This document shows, piece after piece, positions 1 to 11,954 of a stretch of DNA of 64,000 bases. The stretch lies in the NCBI GenBank assembly GCA_027627225.1, contig CM051026.1, forward strand, positions 1,003,501-1,067,500, in the 5' to 3' direction. The position numbers and the translations under genes are program-made. The DNA comes from Congeria kusceri (lineage: Eukaryota; Mollusca; Bivalvia; Myida; Dreissenidae). The notes under the pieces are model-generated. The model saw only the letters and a list, made by a program, of their open reading frames with translations, was not told the DNA's origin and made no database searches. How positions within the stretch are numbered: position 1 is the first letter of the stretch; each line of letters opens with the position of its first letter.

Positions 1-80
1 TCTCCAGTATGTTGGTGCGCTAGTCTTTATCGAAGTCTGTTGGAGCGCTAATGTTTCCCCAAGTCTGTTGGGCGGTTCAG
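1..80 (+). repeat. edge of a ~28-30-bp minisatellite
   Basis: Three degenerate units built around GTCTGTTGGAGCGCTAAT are visible from about positions 6, 33 and 63. The array probably continues off the left edge. No coding potential. Confidence 0.5.
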
Positions 81-228
81 CAATGCTCATTAGAAAATAT
101 GATAGAATAAAAGTTAAAATATTATAAACCGATTCATTTATGATTATTGTATTCGCAACCAAAACAGAATGCATATAAATTTCGAGCAAACATAAAAATT
201 AACTAGTGAACAAACGGAGTCTGTCCAT

Positions 229-291
229 TGCAAGGGAGACAACTGGAATTTACTCTTGTGCAAACTCCAGGCAGCAGTGGCTTCCCATATA
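229..291. repeat. short inverted-end repeat, family R copy 1
   Basis: Begins GGGAGACAACTGG and ends GCAGTGGCTTCCC, an imperfect inverted repeat about 63 bp long. Related copies with the same two ends are at 12186-12243 and 53468-53524. I read it as a small dispersed MITE-like repeat. The rest of 81-552 is AT-rich sequence in which I see nothing else. Confidence 0.45.
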
Positions 292-553
292 TTGAAGTCA
301 ATGGGATAATAATGTAAGCTTAAAGGGACCTGTTCACGGATTTGCAAATTGACCATTTTCAAAATGTGTGTCATATATTTCAAAAAGAAATTATACATCC
401 TATACAATCAAGCAAATAACACTAATGACTAAGAAATATCTTGGAAATATCGTTTCGTTTATGGATAATCACAATTCAAATGGTAAAATAATAAAGCGTT
501 TGTAACGCATTTCGTCGGTATTTTGGGAAACACGCGTATCTCTTACCAGCAAA

Positions 554-640
554 ATGTATAAGTCCGAATGGCCGAATGGCACGAGATTTTTGAACTCAAA
601 GGTCCAGGGTTCGAATCTCGGCGATGGCATTTTTGTAAAT
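554..640 (+). repeat. degenerate tRNA-like segment (SINE head or tRNA relic)
   Basis: An A-box-like TGGCCGAATGG (about 569-579) is followed by a good B-box-like GGTTCGAATCTC (about 609-620) at roughly tRNA spacing. The acceptor and T stems do not pair properly, so this is not a functional tRNA gene. It abuts the left end of the family A element at 653. Confidence 0.4.
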
Positions 641-652
641 TTACCTGTTTTT

Positions 653-2450
653 AGTTCGACAATTCGAAGAATAGGTGAGCTTTCCTACTACCCCCAGCGT
701 CGGTGTCGGCGTCGGTGTCTGATCTTGATTAAACTTTTTATTCAGAAGTCTTGTTACTTCAAAAATACATAAGTTATTCACTTGAAACTTGGAATATAAA
801 TTTGTCATTAACTCCAGCATCAACTCCCATAACTCAGTTTCTTATACAGTCACAGTTACGCCATTGTTCACATAGATTTTCTGGTCAAAGTTAGTATTCA
901 AATATTAGCATTCCCCATAACAAAGTTTTGTATTTTAACAGAATTATGCCTCCTTTTCACATATATTTTCGGTTAGTTTTTAGTCAAATGTCTTGTAAAT
1001 TCAAAACTTCATATGCTATTCTCTTGAAACATGGAATATACCTTAACCATCAACTCATCAGGTGCAACATTCCCTGTAACTCTGTTTTGTATTTAACATA
1101 GTAATGTCCCTTGTGCACACAGCTTTTTTATATTTAAGTTTCTATTCAAAAGTTTTATAACTTCAAAACTTGATAGGTTATTCAATTGAAACTTGGCAAA
1201 TACCTTTGTCATCAACTACATCATCCAGTGCCACAATCCATATAACCCTGTTTTGTATTTTGACAGAGTTAACACCCTTTTCACATAGATTTTCAGTGTA
1301 AAGTTTTTATTCAAAAGTCTTATAATTTCTAAACAACATTAGGTTTTTATTTGAAACTTTGAATACATCTTTTTAATCAACTCCAGCATCATTTGCTATA
1401 ATCTCTGTAACACTTTGTTGTATTTTGGCAGAGGTTTGCCCAATTTTATTATAGATTTTCAGGTCAAAGCTGCTACTTCACAGATGATTAGACATATATG
1501 AATGAGGTCATAAACGTTCTTTGTAATGTAAATAATACGATAGTCATCAAATACAGTCAATGAAACATCAATAGTATAATAACCATGCAAATAATAGCAG
1601 ACAAAACGACTCTTGTGAGAAAGCCCGTCTAAAAATAGACTAGGACTAATCGGTGTGTACTACTGAGTAATTGTAATTTCGGACCTTTCATGAACACGCC
1701 CGATACGATTCTAATAGCTGATTAAAACGAGAGATGATATAGTATTGTATATGATTTTTTTTTAATTTACGTTTATCGATATATCTCATTATTTCACCAA
1801 AAATATTTGAAAGATATCGTGCAAACAAAGATTACTTCTAACAGCATTGAAATAAACATAAATAATTATGAGCACTTGCGGGCATTGGGCCCGGGTCCTC
1901 GGCGTGAGAGGTGGATGCTCTAACAGCGCCTCTAAAGTCATTTGCACGGAGCGCTACTTTTAATTTCGGAATTATGTTTTGTAAACAACGGGACTCCGGA
2001 AGCGAAATTAATTGGCTGTTTGGATCATGTGATAATTTCACAACAACAACCTACGAGTAATAAATAGTTAAAAAGCGTCTCGAACGCTTTTGAAATCGGA
2101 TTGAAAGAATGCGTTGTAATTATTAAACCAAGGTGTTTGGAACTTTTGTTAATGTGTCAACAATGTTATTTTAGTCAGTTCTATTTAATAATATCTTGTT
2201 TTTCTAGATTTGATACATTTTTTTCAATTTTTCAATCAATGACGCAGTAAATGTGAAGTTTTTGTTCCAAAGTCTTATAATTTCTAAAGTGCATAAGGTG
2301 TTCATTCGAAACTTGGAATAAATTGATGAAATAAATGCTATAACTCAGCTTTGTTTTTCAACAAATGTAGATCCCTTCCACTTTCAGAAAATATGTACCA
2401 ACTTAAATACTTCGAATAGTCGAGCGCGCTGTCCTCTGGCAGCGCTTGTT
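653..2450 (+). mobile_element. Helentron/HINE-like element, family A copy 1
   Basis: The left end (653-681) is a hairpin, AGTTCGACAATTC-GAA-GAATAGGTGAGCT in outline. The right end reads GAATAGTCGAGCGCGCT (2414-2430), then a small GC-rich hairpin, then GCTTGTT. The body has ~165-bp monomers, seen as recurring 'ATTCAAAAGTCTTATAA' type blocks near 727, 968, 1132 and 1298. Sequence of about 1480-2245 does not match the monomer and probably is a later insertion, since monomer sequence resumes at about 2250. The hairpin ends and T-rich flanks fit non-autonomous Helentrons (HINEs). It encodes no Rep/helicase, so it must have moved in trans. Confidence 0.6.
1480..2245. other. non-monomer DNA interrupting family A copy 1
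   Basis: This 0.77-kb stretch separates two parts of the family A body and shares no visible monomer with it. It contains short GC-richer sequence around 1870-1990 but no recognisable gene, and I found no clean terminal repeats or target duplication. Confidence 0.35.
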
Positions 2451-3066
2451 CTTTATATAATATTTGTTTTAGATTACTCCAGATGCTGCTGTTTTTTTGC
2501 AGTTAAAACATTTAATGACATTTACTTAAATTACGAAAAATCTGTGAACAAGTCTCTTTAAATTACATTAAATATACATTTTATTAGTAAACTATTTTTA
2601 CAATATTCAATAAACTGTTGGAGGACTTGCAATTCGGACAAAGACCATGAACACTTAAACTGTACTTGCCTAATTTATTTAAGGTTTTATTTATGTATTT
2701 GATTGAAGTTACTACAAATGCAAGTTGATTAGTTTCATATTAAAAGGGTTGATATTGTTTACAGTGACAGTAATAAACTAGATTTAAATCTAATTTGAAA
2801 CAAATTTAGATATAAACCATATTTTATTGAATTTGTGATTGTTGTTAATTACTGACACGTGCTTTTATAACAGTTAATTCCAGGCATTTATATCCCTCGG
2901 TTGGCGGCTTGCTCGTTTAAATGTTCTGAGTTTTCAGCAAGTGCATATTTTGTACAATGTTACGACATTTAACTTATTTCATAAGACGTAACATAGTCTT
3001 CATTATTTTAATCCACCTGAAAACGTAGACACGTATGATCATGTACACCTACCAGCTTGTGTAAAA
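2451..3066. other. AT-rich spacer, nothing recognised
   Basis: No repeat family, RNA gene or coding region could be supported on either strand. Confidence 0.5.
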
Positions 3067-3355
3067 ATTCTAACATGATACTTGCTAATATTTCTATAGA
3101 TAAGAACAAAATTATTGTTGTTAAACTACCCAATAACTACGCAAAAAGTAATCCCTATACTTAGCGGTGCAGAGTAAAAAGTAATTCCAATTACAATTGC
3201 AAAAATATATATTCAATCATGTAAGAATCGGTATAATTTTCGCATTATCGTGGTTTATCGGTCAATAAACAACTCTTTGTTGCATCAGAACTCCAAATTG
3301 TTGTTTATTGACCGATAAACAACGATTAATTAAAAATTATTTCTTATTCAAAAAA
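3067..3355 (-). repeat. nested-palindrome repeat, family D copy 1
   Basis: Matches 5185-5535 in the opposite orientation. It carries the shared block around CTAACATGATAC, then a TTTATCGGTCAATAAACAA palindrome and a second palindrome TTGTTTATTGACCGATAAAC about 50 bp later. The two palindromes are themselves arms of a larger inverted repeat. No coding capacity. Confidence 0.55.
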
Positions 3356-3938
3356 TACCAACACAACGTGTGCGATGTTAATTTGCAGTTAAGAGGCCAC
3401 AGCTTTTCCGAGCTAAAATGAGTGTTGGAAGCGACCTGGCCCGTATTCAAGAACCCAGTATTAGACTAAAAAGTAATGGATAGACTTAGTATCTGGAAAA
3501 AAATTATGCATTTGCAAATATGCCGAGTACTAATGCCATTTAGCCAGAATAAAGAATGCTTAAATGTGCATACCGGTAGATACCAAGTGTTACTCACATT
3601 AACAGCGTTATTATAATAGAACAATTTCAAGAATGGTCTGTATTAAGTTTGGGATTGTGAAATAGCTCGTTTGAGGAAATGTATGCGAACGAAGTACAAT
3701 GTATAAAATACAGTGGTAACATAAACTTAAAGCTATAATAATACATGTAATAGCACAATCATCAAACTTACGGAAATCTATCGGAACCATTTACACTAAA
3801 ATCCGGTACTCAAATAAGCATGGTATTTATGACAAGTCGTAGTCGCAAATTCTGAAAAATCCCATTATTCTAAAATGTTACCTCTGGATTTTCTGACAAA
3901 GAAATGCGTTGTTTGAAGATTTTGTTACAAAAAGTTAA
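3356..3938. other. spacer, nothing firm
   Basis: A GGCCCGTATTCAAGAAC segment near 3440 looks like one end of a MITE, but no matching second end was established. No gene seen. Confidence 0.35.
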
Positions 3939-4643
3939 TGTCGGTGGGTCGGTAGACAACTTCGTTTCCGCTCTCTAAGTTCAACAGTTTTCATCTGATC
4001 TAAATCAAACTTCAAGAAAATGTTTGTGGGCATAATATCTATGTCTAGTTCTATAATCAGCAATTGTGGAGTTATGGCCGATGAATTATCTAAAATTTGC
4101 TTTTTAGCCGTTTCCGCTCTCTAAGTCCAACAGTTTTTATCCGATCTTTACTAAACTTCATGAAAATGTTTGTAATAATAATATCTAGGTCAACTGTGAT
4201 AATCAGCCAAATCGCCCCAGGAATTGTGGAGTTATGGCCCTTGAATATTTAAAATTAGGCTTTTTCGCCGTGTCCGCTCTCTGAGTTCAACAGTTTTTTT
4301 TATCCAATCTTCACCAAACTTCATAACAATGTTTGTAATAATAATATCTAGGTCAAGTTCCATAATCAGCCAAATTGTCACAGGAAATGGGGAGTTATTG
4401 CCCTTAAATTACCGGTATATAAAACTGGCCTTTTAAGTCGTTTCTGTCTCTATGTCCAACAGTTCATAGCCGATCTTCATCAAACTTGGTGAAAATCTTT
4501 GTGGGCGTATTATCTCTGTTAAGTTTGATAATCAACCAAATCGTCCCAGTAACTGTGGAGTTATGACCCTTGATTATCTAAATTAAGCCGTTTTAGCTAT
4601 TTTAACCTAGAGGTGCATAACTTTTTTACAAACAGCTTTTGTT
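3939..4643 (+). mobile_element. Helentron/HINE-like element, family B copy 1 (5' truncated)
   Basis: Starts inside the element at a GTCGGTGGGTCGGTAGAC block without the GCCCCCCATC hairpin seen in other copies. The body has about four monomers of ~160 bp, each with the CCGTTTCCGCTCTCTAAG and GTGGAGTTATGGCC segments. The 3' end is CCTAGAGGTGCATAAC, then a hairpin around ACAAACAGC, then TTTTGTT. Non-coding. Confidence 0.6.
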
Positions 4644-4739
4644 ATTAATGTATTTGTCAGCATGCACATGTTCCGAAGTATAGTGTTTCAAACTCATATT
4701 GTTAGTTTTCCTTATTTTTACTTAGGAATCTATATAAAT

Positions 4740-4984
4740 ATGACCTCATGGTACATATTTCTGAAACACCTTAAGTAAAATCTTATCCTACGCCTAAAGA
4801 TCATCATTTGTCTTCAGCATTTTATTCCGTATGTACATGAAATCTTGCTTAGAATTCACTACTTTTTTTACTACTATTAAATTCGCTTTAATTTGATTTC
4901 ATGTAGTTTTTATAAGTATATACAAAAATCAAAACTTATATATATAAGGTAAACTTACGATGTTTCTGGAATACGACCCCATAT
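4740..4984. mobile_element. MITE, family M
   Basis: Imperfect inverted ends: ATATTTCTGAAACACCTTAAGT on the left corresponds to the reverse complement of the right end, GTATTCCAGAAACATCGTAAGT. The body is about 245 bp and AT-rich. Similar single ends (TTCCAGAAACA) occur near 5750, 6550 and 44715. Superfamily not assigned. Confidence 0.4.
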
Positions 4985-5184
4985 GTTTTTTGTATACATC
5001 TATTTTAAACCAGAAACTGCCGGAATCTAAAAATAGCTCTTCTGTATGACACGCGAATTTCACGATTTCCTCGTGCTTTGCTGTAATCGATCGAGCAGTC
5101 AACTTTCATGACTGTACATGTACACTGTGCACGAGGATATCGTGATGTTGCAGGACAACCCTATTACACGTTCTGAACGATTTA

Positions 5185-5535
5185 AGAAAAAAATTTGATT
5201 TATCGTTGTTTATCGGCCAGTAAACAACGATTTGGAGGTCTGATGCGTACGAATTAAACCACGGGGGCGTTAGCTAGTGTTGTTTAATATCCACGCATCA
5301 GAACGATAAAGAGTTGTTTATTATCCGATAAACAAAGATAATGCAAAAATTATTTCGATTCTAATATTATTTGACATATACTTTTGCAATTGTAATTGGA
5401 ACTACTTTTACTATACTCCGCTCAGAATCGGGAGTTCTTTTTGCGTTGTTAATTTGATAGTTTATTAACGATAATTGTGTTCTTTGTCTATAGAAAAATT
5501 AACGGGTATCGTGTTAGAATATTAGTTTAACAATT
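5185..5535 (+). repeat. nested-palindrome repeat, family D copy 2
   Basis: Reads palindrome TTTATCGGCCAGTAAACAA, spacer with ACCACGGGGGCGTTAGCTAG, a second arm ending ATCCACGCATCAGAAC, then a second TTGTTTATTATCCGATAAAC palindrome. A non-palindromic tail (CTCCGCTCAGAATCGGGAG, then TCTTTGTCTATAG) follows. The same order in reverse occurs at 3067-3355 and 44366-44632. The structure can fold into a cruciform. Confidence 0.6.
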
Positions 5536-5555
5536 TCTTAGTATCATCATCGGTA

Positions 5556-5559
5556 GAAA

Positions 5560-5591
<32 letters not shown>

Positions 5592-5672
5592 TTATTATTG
5601 ATAATAACAATAATAATAATAATAATAACAATAATAATAATACCGTAATGATAATAATAATTTTAATTTGTT
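5556..5672. repeat. ATA/ATT microsatellite
   Basis: Interrupted (AAT)n with a central strand switch (AATAATATTATTATTG), about 115 bp. Confidence 0.8.
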
Positions 5673-5810
5673 TCCAAACCGATATTATTGTACAGATCAT
5701 GAGACATACTTATCTTAGCAACATTGTATAAAGGGAATATGTAGCCCTATTCCAGAAACATTTTAAGTTTACTTTAAAATATTTAGTTCCAATTTTTGAA
5801 AGCTATTATT

Positions 5811-6414
5811 ATGACCCCCCCCCCCCCATCCTTCGAAGATGGCTTGCTAATGTCGGTCGGTCTGTCTGTCGGTATTTAATATTCAAATATTCGGTCAAGT
5901 ATTGGAATGTTCGAATATTCGATTATTCTTTGACATCCCTAATAATAATATATACGGTCTACGGTAGGTCATGTTTAATTATCGGCCAAATTGCCACAGA
6001 AATTTTGGAGTTATTGTCCTTGAATTATCTGAAATTGGCCTTTTTAGTCGTTTCGGCTTTCTAAGTCCAACAGCTTTCATCCGATCTTAACTAAACTTCA
6101 TGAAAATGTTTGTTATAATAATATCTGATCAAGTTCAATAATCAGCCAAATCGGCCCTGGAATTGCGGAGTTATGGTCATTGAATGATCTAAAATTAGCC
6201 TTTTTAGAGGTTTATATTGTCTAAATCCGACAGTTCATAAGCCGATCTTCACCAAACTTCGTTAAAATCTTTGTAGGTGTATTATCTCCGTAAAGTTAGA
6301 TAATTAACCAAATCGTCGAAGTAACTGTGGAGTTATGGTCCTTGGTTATCTAAATTAGCCTTCTTAGCCATTTTTACCTAGAGGGGGCATCACTTTTTTA
6401 CAAACAGCTCTTGT
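5811..6414 (+). mobile_element. Helentron/HINE-like element, family B copy 2
   Basis: The left end has a C-run then CATCCTTCGAAGATGG, the family B hairpin. Family sequence is interrupted at about 5876-5965 by a segment with AATATTCG repeats that resembles a hAT terminal region ending CATCCCTAATA. The 3' end is CCTAGAGGGGGCATCAC, a hairpin and CAAACAGCTCTTGTT. Its end adjoins the segmental duplication that starts at about 6489. Confidence 0.6.
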
Positions 6415-6944
6415 TTTATATACAGCATTTTAAATGTATGAGTTCCTTTACAGTTGTGTAAACAATAATTTATAATAAGTTGAAAATTAATACATACTAA
6501 GCCAATTTCGTGGAATTAATGAAAAATGGTGATATAAGGATAGTATTCTACTTAAGGTGTTTCTCTGGAATATGGCCCCAGAAGTAATAACTGTCTCTTT
6601 CTCCGAGAAAATGTAGATCCTACAATAACTTGATGTGCTTAATGAGTGAGCAATGAGGTGATAATACACATTGTTTTCCTTTTACGTCTTACTAAATTGT
6701 GATTGCTATGGCAACACAAGTATTTGTACAACAACAAGAGTTACTCTACTTTTTTCTCCTATGCTGATTTTAATTGGAAAAACATTCACAAAGAAAGTCA
6801 GCATTGTACAAACACAATTTAATGTCATTATGGACTGTCAAGTTTAGTTTAAAATTACATTTAGATATTAAAGATCGAGTGTCGAAATTCAAATGCTTTT
6901 TGAGATACTTTCAAGTCCGTTTCCTGGGAAGAACCACTACGCGT

Positions 6945-7045
6945 TGAGTTTTAAGTAAGATAATTCGAAGGCTCCCGGAGTAGGAATCAAACTCACGATC
7001 TTCCGATCGAAAGGCGGATATCACATAAATTACATCACTGCGACA
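6945..7045 (-). repeat. tRNA-related segment (SINE head), copy 1
   Basis: Read on the minus strand it has GTGATATCCGCCTTTCGATC, then a T-arm-like GTGAGTTTGATTCCTACTCC, and a downstream GGTTCTTCCCAGGAAACGG tail. It is repeated at 46245-46345 as part of the duplication. The D-arm is incomplete, so it is a SINE/tRNA relic, not a functional tRNA. Confidence 0.4.
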
Positions 7046-7254
7046 TGATGATGTTGGAACAAAAGTTATGGTAATTGAGCACATAGAACGATCATGCTGC
7101 AACTTTATTTCGTGTATGATTTTGATGTTGTAAAATTCAACGAAGAAAGTGAGCATTGAAAAAACAATATGAAGTCATAGTGGACCGTTCGTCCGTCTGT
7201 CAGTGAAAGCCTTAATCCTTCGATAACTCAAGCTAGGTTCATGAAACGTTATGT

Positions 7255-8900
7255 CGCATAATTGTGTCCGGCCGTCGTGTTACTTGGCTGTGTTCCGTCG
7301 TTGTGTGTTCCATTGTTGTGTCGCTTGGTTGAGTTCCGTCGTTGTGACGCTTGGATGTATTCGGTTGGTGTGACGCTTGGTTGACTTCCATCGTTGTGTT
7401 GCTTGGTTGTATTCCGTCGTTGTTTCGCTTGGTTGTGTCCGGCCTTTGTGTCCTTGGTTGTGTTCCGTCGTTGTGTCGCGTGGATGTATCCAGTTGTTGT
7501 GAAGCCTGGTTGACTGCTGTCGTTGTGTCTCTTCGTTGAATTCCGTCGTTGTGTCGCTTGGTTGTGTCCAGCCCTTGTGTCTCTTTGTTCTGTCCAGCCT
7601 TTGTGTCGCTTGGTTGTTTGCCGTCGTTGTGTCATTTGGTTGAGTTCCATCGTTATGTCGTTGTTTCCCTTAGTTGAGTTCTGTCTCTGTGTCTCTTGGT
7701 TAAGACCCGTCGTCGTGTCGTTTGGTTGTGTCCGGCCGTTATGTCTCTTGGTTGAGTTCCGTCGTTATGTCTCTTGTTTGAGTCCCATCGTTGTGTCGCT
7801 TGGCTGTGTTCCGTCGTTGTGACGCTTTGTTGTGTTCCGTTGTTGTGTCGCCTGGTTAGTTATCGTTGTTGTGTCGCTTGGTTGTGTTATGCTGTTGTGT
7901 CGCCTGGTTGAGTTACGTCGTTGTGTCGCCTAGTTGTGTTACGTCGTTTTGTCGCCTTATTGTGCAACGCTGCTGTGTCGCTTGGTTGTTTTACGCTGTT
8001 GTGTCGCTTTGTTGTGTTACGATGTTGTCTCGCTTGGTTGTTTTATGTTGAATTGATTGGTTGTGTAACGTCGTTGTGTCGCTTGGTTGTGTTCCGTCGT
8101 TGTGTCGCCTGGTTATGTTACGCTGTTGTGTCGCCTGATTGTGTTAAGCTGTTGTGTCGCCTGGTTGGTTTACGCTGTTGTGTCGCCAGGTTGTGTTACG
8201 CTGTTGTGTCGCTGGGTTATGTTACGATGTTGTGTCTCTTGGTTGTTTTACGCTGTTGTGTTGCCTGGTTGTGTTACGCTGTTGTGTCGCCTGATTGTTT
8301 TACGCTGTCGTGTCGCCTGGTTGCGTTACGCTGTTGTGTCGCCTGAATATTTTACGCTGTTGTGTTGCCTGGCTGTGTTACGTCGTTGTGTCGCCTGGTT
8401 GTCTTACGCTGTTGTGTCGCCTAGTTGTGTTACGCTGTTGTGTCACCTAGTTGTGTTATGTTGTTGTGTCGCCTGATTGTGTTACGCTGTTGTGTCTCCT
8501 GGTTGTCTTACGCTGTTGTGTCGCCTGGTTGTCTTACGCTATTGTGTCGCCTGGTTGTATTACGCTGTTGTGTCGCCTGGTTGTCTTACGCTGTTGTGTC
8601 GCCTGGTTGTCCTACGCTATTGTGTCGCCTGGTTGTCTAAAGTTGTTGTGTCGCCTGATTGTGTTACGCTGTTGTGTCGCCATGTTGTCTTACGCTGTTG
8701 TGTCGCCTGGTTGTCTTACGCTGTTGTGTCGCCTGGTTGTATTACGCTATTGTGTCGCCTAGTTGTGTTACCCTGTTGTGTCGCCTGATTGTGTTACGCT
8801 GTTGTGTCGCCTGGTTGTCTTACGCTGTTGTGTCGCCTGGTTGTCTTACGCTGTTGTATCGCCTGGGTGTCTTACGCTGTTGTGTCGCCTGGTTGGATAA
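7255..8900 (+). repeat. 26-bp satellite array 1
   Basis: About 63 units of a 26-bp repeat. The left part (to about 7860) is dominated by GTTGTGTCGCTTGGTTGAG plus TTCCGTC; the right part by GTTGTGTCGCCTGGTTGTS plus TTACGCT. Because 26 leaves remainder 2 when divided by 3 and the unit contains no stop in any phase, all three forward frames stay open and give the same cysteine-rich 26-residue repeat. I therefore treat the apparent proteins as artefacts. Related arrays lie at 46390-46583, 51278-52392, 58375-58890 and 62797-63455, all on this strand. Confidence 0.9.
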
Positions 8901-8940
8901 ACTGTCATGGTGCGCATGTTTCCTGTTATGTTGATTTCTA

Positions 8941-9215
8941 TAAAGTAAAGTAAAGCGTTTTTATTACTGTATCACCTCTCGCGATTAAAGGCCATCCAGT
9001 TTTTACTTAAGAAACTCCTTTACTGATTAACACCTTCACTTCCAATTCCTGTCCTATATGACGGGCGCTTGGCAGAAAGGCAATCGGTACCCTTCGATTT
9101 AACTGGCTGCTGGGTAGACAACCGGCCATATCAGAACAAGCCTTGGGCGAGACACGAACCTTCGACTTCCCGCTCCGTATGCGAACGCCCTAATCACTAG
9201 GCTACGGAGACGGTT
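8941..9215 (-). mobile_element. tRNA-derived SINE next to satellite array, copy 1
   Basis: On the minus strand it begins GTCTCCGTAGCCTAGTGATT (A box) with GAAGGTTCGTGTCTCGC (B box) about 35 bp on. A non-tRNA body through GGCCGGTTGTCTACCCAGC follows, with an AT-rich end near 8941 (CGCTTTACTTTAC). A diverged copy is at 52440-52700 in the same position relative to the satellite, so it predates the duplication. Confidence 0.55.
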
Positions 9216-9505
9216 ATATTGACGACTTGTCCCGCTGCTGTTAAACCGTGTACGCATGTTGATTCGATAGAGTTATTTATTGTTGTTCAAAGGCAACGAT
9301 ATTTCGTGCGTGTGTAATTTAAAGGAACAGTATATCGACGAGAATATGAAAACAGTTAAACGAATACGGGGATTTTATTATATTTGTGTTTTACGCGTAT
9401 TTTTCGCACACACCTCTTGTGCTTTGTCGTTATATGTATATATCACGATTAGTTAACATTGATGAAGTGTTGTATCTAAAATCGTGCACATCATTAACAC
9501 TTTTT

Positions 9506-11182
9506 AGCTCACCTGAGCACAACGTGCTCGTGGTGCGCTTTTGTGATCACCTTTTGTCCGTCGTGCGTCGTGCGTCAACATTATCATTCAAACAACATTT
9601 CCTAAACCGCTGGGCAGACTTTCACCAAACTTCACAGGAATAATCATTGGGTGACCCTCTTTCAAAATTGTTCAATTCGTTTGGTCCGCTGCATATGTAG
9701 GTCACCAGAGCTAAAAATGTATTTAAAAAGTGAAAACTTAAAAAAAAATCTCTTAAACTGGATAGCTGAGAGCTTTCATATTTGGTATTTGGTATCCTCT
9801 AGTGGCCTTTTACAAAGATTGTTCAAATGATGCCCCTGGGGTCAAAACCTACCACGCCCCAGGGGTCACATGGTTTATATAGACTTAAATAGCAAAATGA
9901 TTTTTAAAATCTTCTCCTCTGAAACGCAGGGCCTAGAGGTTTGATATTTGGTTGGTAACATCGTATAGTGGTCCTATACAAAGATTGTTCAAATGATGCC
10001 CCTGGGGTCAAAACTGGCCACGCCCTGTGGGTCACATTCTTAATATAGACCTAAACAGCAAAATTACTTCAAAAATCTTCTCTGAAACCGCAAGGCCCAG
10101 TGGTTTCATACTTGGTATGTGGCATCCTCTAGTGGTCCTCTATAAAGATTGTTCAAATGATGCTCGTGGGGTCAAAACTGGCCACGCCCCGGGGGGTCAC
10201 ATTGTTTATACTGACTTAAATAGCAAAATTACTTTTGAAATCTTCTCATCTGAAACCGCAAGGCCCAGAGGTATCATATTTGGTATGTAACATTGCATAG
10301 TGGTCCTCTACAAAAATTGTTCCAATGATGCCCCTGGGGTTTAAACTGGCAACACCCCGGTGGCCACATGGTTTATATAGACTTAAATAACTAAATCACT
10401 TTGAAAATCTTCTCCGAAACCGCAAGGCCGAGATGTTTGGTATTTGGTTGTTAACATTATATAGGGGTCCTCTACGAAGATTGTTCAAATGATTCCCCTG
10501 GGGTCAAAACTGGCCACGCCCCAGGGGTCACATTGTTTCTATAGGACTTAAATAGCTAAATGTCTTCTCCTCCGAAAACGCAAGGTCGAGAAGTTTGGTA
10601 TATGGATGGTAACATTGTAAAGGGGTCCTCTACAATAATTGTTCAAATGATGCCCCTGGGGTTACAACTATCCACGCCCCGGGGTGACATATAGACTTAA
10701 ATAGCAAAATTACTGCAAAAATCGTCTCATATTTGGTATGTAACATTGCATAGTGGTCCTCTACAAAGATTGTTCAAATGATGCCCTTGGTGTAAAAACT
10801 GGCCACGCCCCGGGGGTCACATTGTTTACATAGACTTAAATAGCTAAATGACTGAAAATTTTCTTCTCTGAAACCGCAGAGGCCCAGAGGTTTGTTATTT
10901 GGTTGGTAACATTGTATAGGGGTCTTCTACAAAGATTGTTCAAATGATGCCTTGGGGTCAAAACTGGCCACGCCCCGGGGGTCACATTGTTTGTATAGAC
11001 TTCACTAGCAAAATTACTTCAAGAATCTTCTCCTGTGAAACCGTAAGGCCCAGTGGTTTCATATTTGGTATATAACATTCATACCAGTCTTCTACAAAGA
11101 TTGTTCAAATGATGCCCCTGCGGTCAAAACTGGGATGCCTTAAACTCACGTGAGCGACCTAGGGCCATCGTGACCCTCTTGT
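9506..11182 (+). mobile_element. Helentron/HINE-like element, family C copy 1
   Basis: The left end 9506-9539 folds on itself: AGCTCACCTGAGCAC-AAC-GTGCTC...GGTGCGCT. The 3' end is CTCACGTGAGCGACC (complementary to the left outer arm), then GGGCCATCGTGACCC hairpin, then TCTTGT. The body has about nine monomers of ~165 bp, each with GTGGTCCTCTACAAAGATTG and CCCCTGGGGTCAAAACTGGC. It interrupts the duplication relative to 52975/52979, although about 100 bp after its right end is also missing from the other copy. Confidence 0.65.
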
Positions 11183-11604
11183 CTTTACTTTACGTCGCAA
11201 AAAGTTTGTTTGCCAAATTGTAATGTCAGCAGTTTATGGTGAAGTAACATTTTCTGTACGAGTATGGAAGAACAAGCACTGTACTACTACAATTAATATA
11301 CACATGTACGTACCTCTTATGATCTGTGAGTCAACTGCATTGGGGCTGTTATTTAATAGGGTCCATATACAATACATGTAGGCAATAATGCCTAAGCAAA
11401 GGTTATTGCAGTTTATACAGTTATTATTTGGGGTTGGATTTGCTGGAGTTTTGAATCAGTCAGATTTCGCAGACAAACAACAACAAATACACATTCACCA
11501 AATATATGTCACACCATAGCTTAAAATAACATTAACAACTCCTTAGATAATTCATGTCATGCCGTTTACTGTCACGATTAATTAATTCGTATATATCGAT
11601 TTAA

Positions 11605-11954
11605 AGGGACAGTTTCGTAGTTTAGGGTTGGACAATAATTCTCCAAAATGGGAATTTCAAAACAGAAATTTGTATAATCTGCGTATCAAAACGTTTGTCT
11701 GCTATTCTGTTTTGGTTGCAAAACATATTTATTTTGATATTTGTTCTGCCTTTTTGTGCAAAAAGTTACTAGGGTATGTCTACCAGGTAGCAAATTTTCC
11801 TAAAAAAAATAACAAATATTCGTCAAACGTTTAACTTTGCACGATCAATGTGAATTCCAAATGGTGAAATATGAACAATAAATATATTATAGGACATACA
11901 AAAGCCAGTTTTTGATAACTATTTCTCACAACCAAAAACTGTGAAACTATACCT
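11605..11954. mobile_element. TTAA-flanked MITE (piggyBac-like)
   Basis: Inverted ends AGGGACAGTTTC and GAAACTATACCT are flanked on both sides by TTAA (11601-11604 and 11955-11958). The paralogous site at 53272-53275 has a single TTAA and no insert, with matching flanks (CGTATATATC on the left, TTCCTACGACT on the right). TTAA duplication is the hallmark of piggyBac-type transposition. The 350-bp body encodes nothing convincing. Confidence 0.7.

Noticed and set aside
554..640. Functional tRNA gene
   Set aside because: A- and B-box-like motifs are present but acceptor and T stems do not pair, so it is kept only as a tRNA-like relic.
7255..8934. Several overlapping 60-140-residue Cys/Val/Leu-rich open frames on the plus strand
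   Set aside because: They are one 26-bp repeat read in three phases; no start context, splice sites or unique sequence. The same applies to arrays at 51.3, 58.4 and 62.8 kb.
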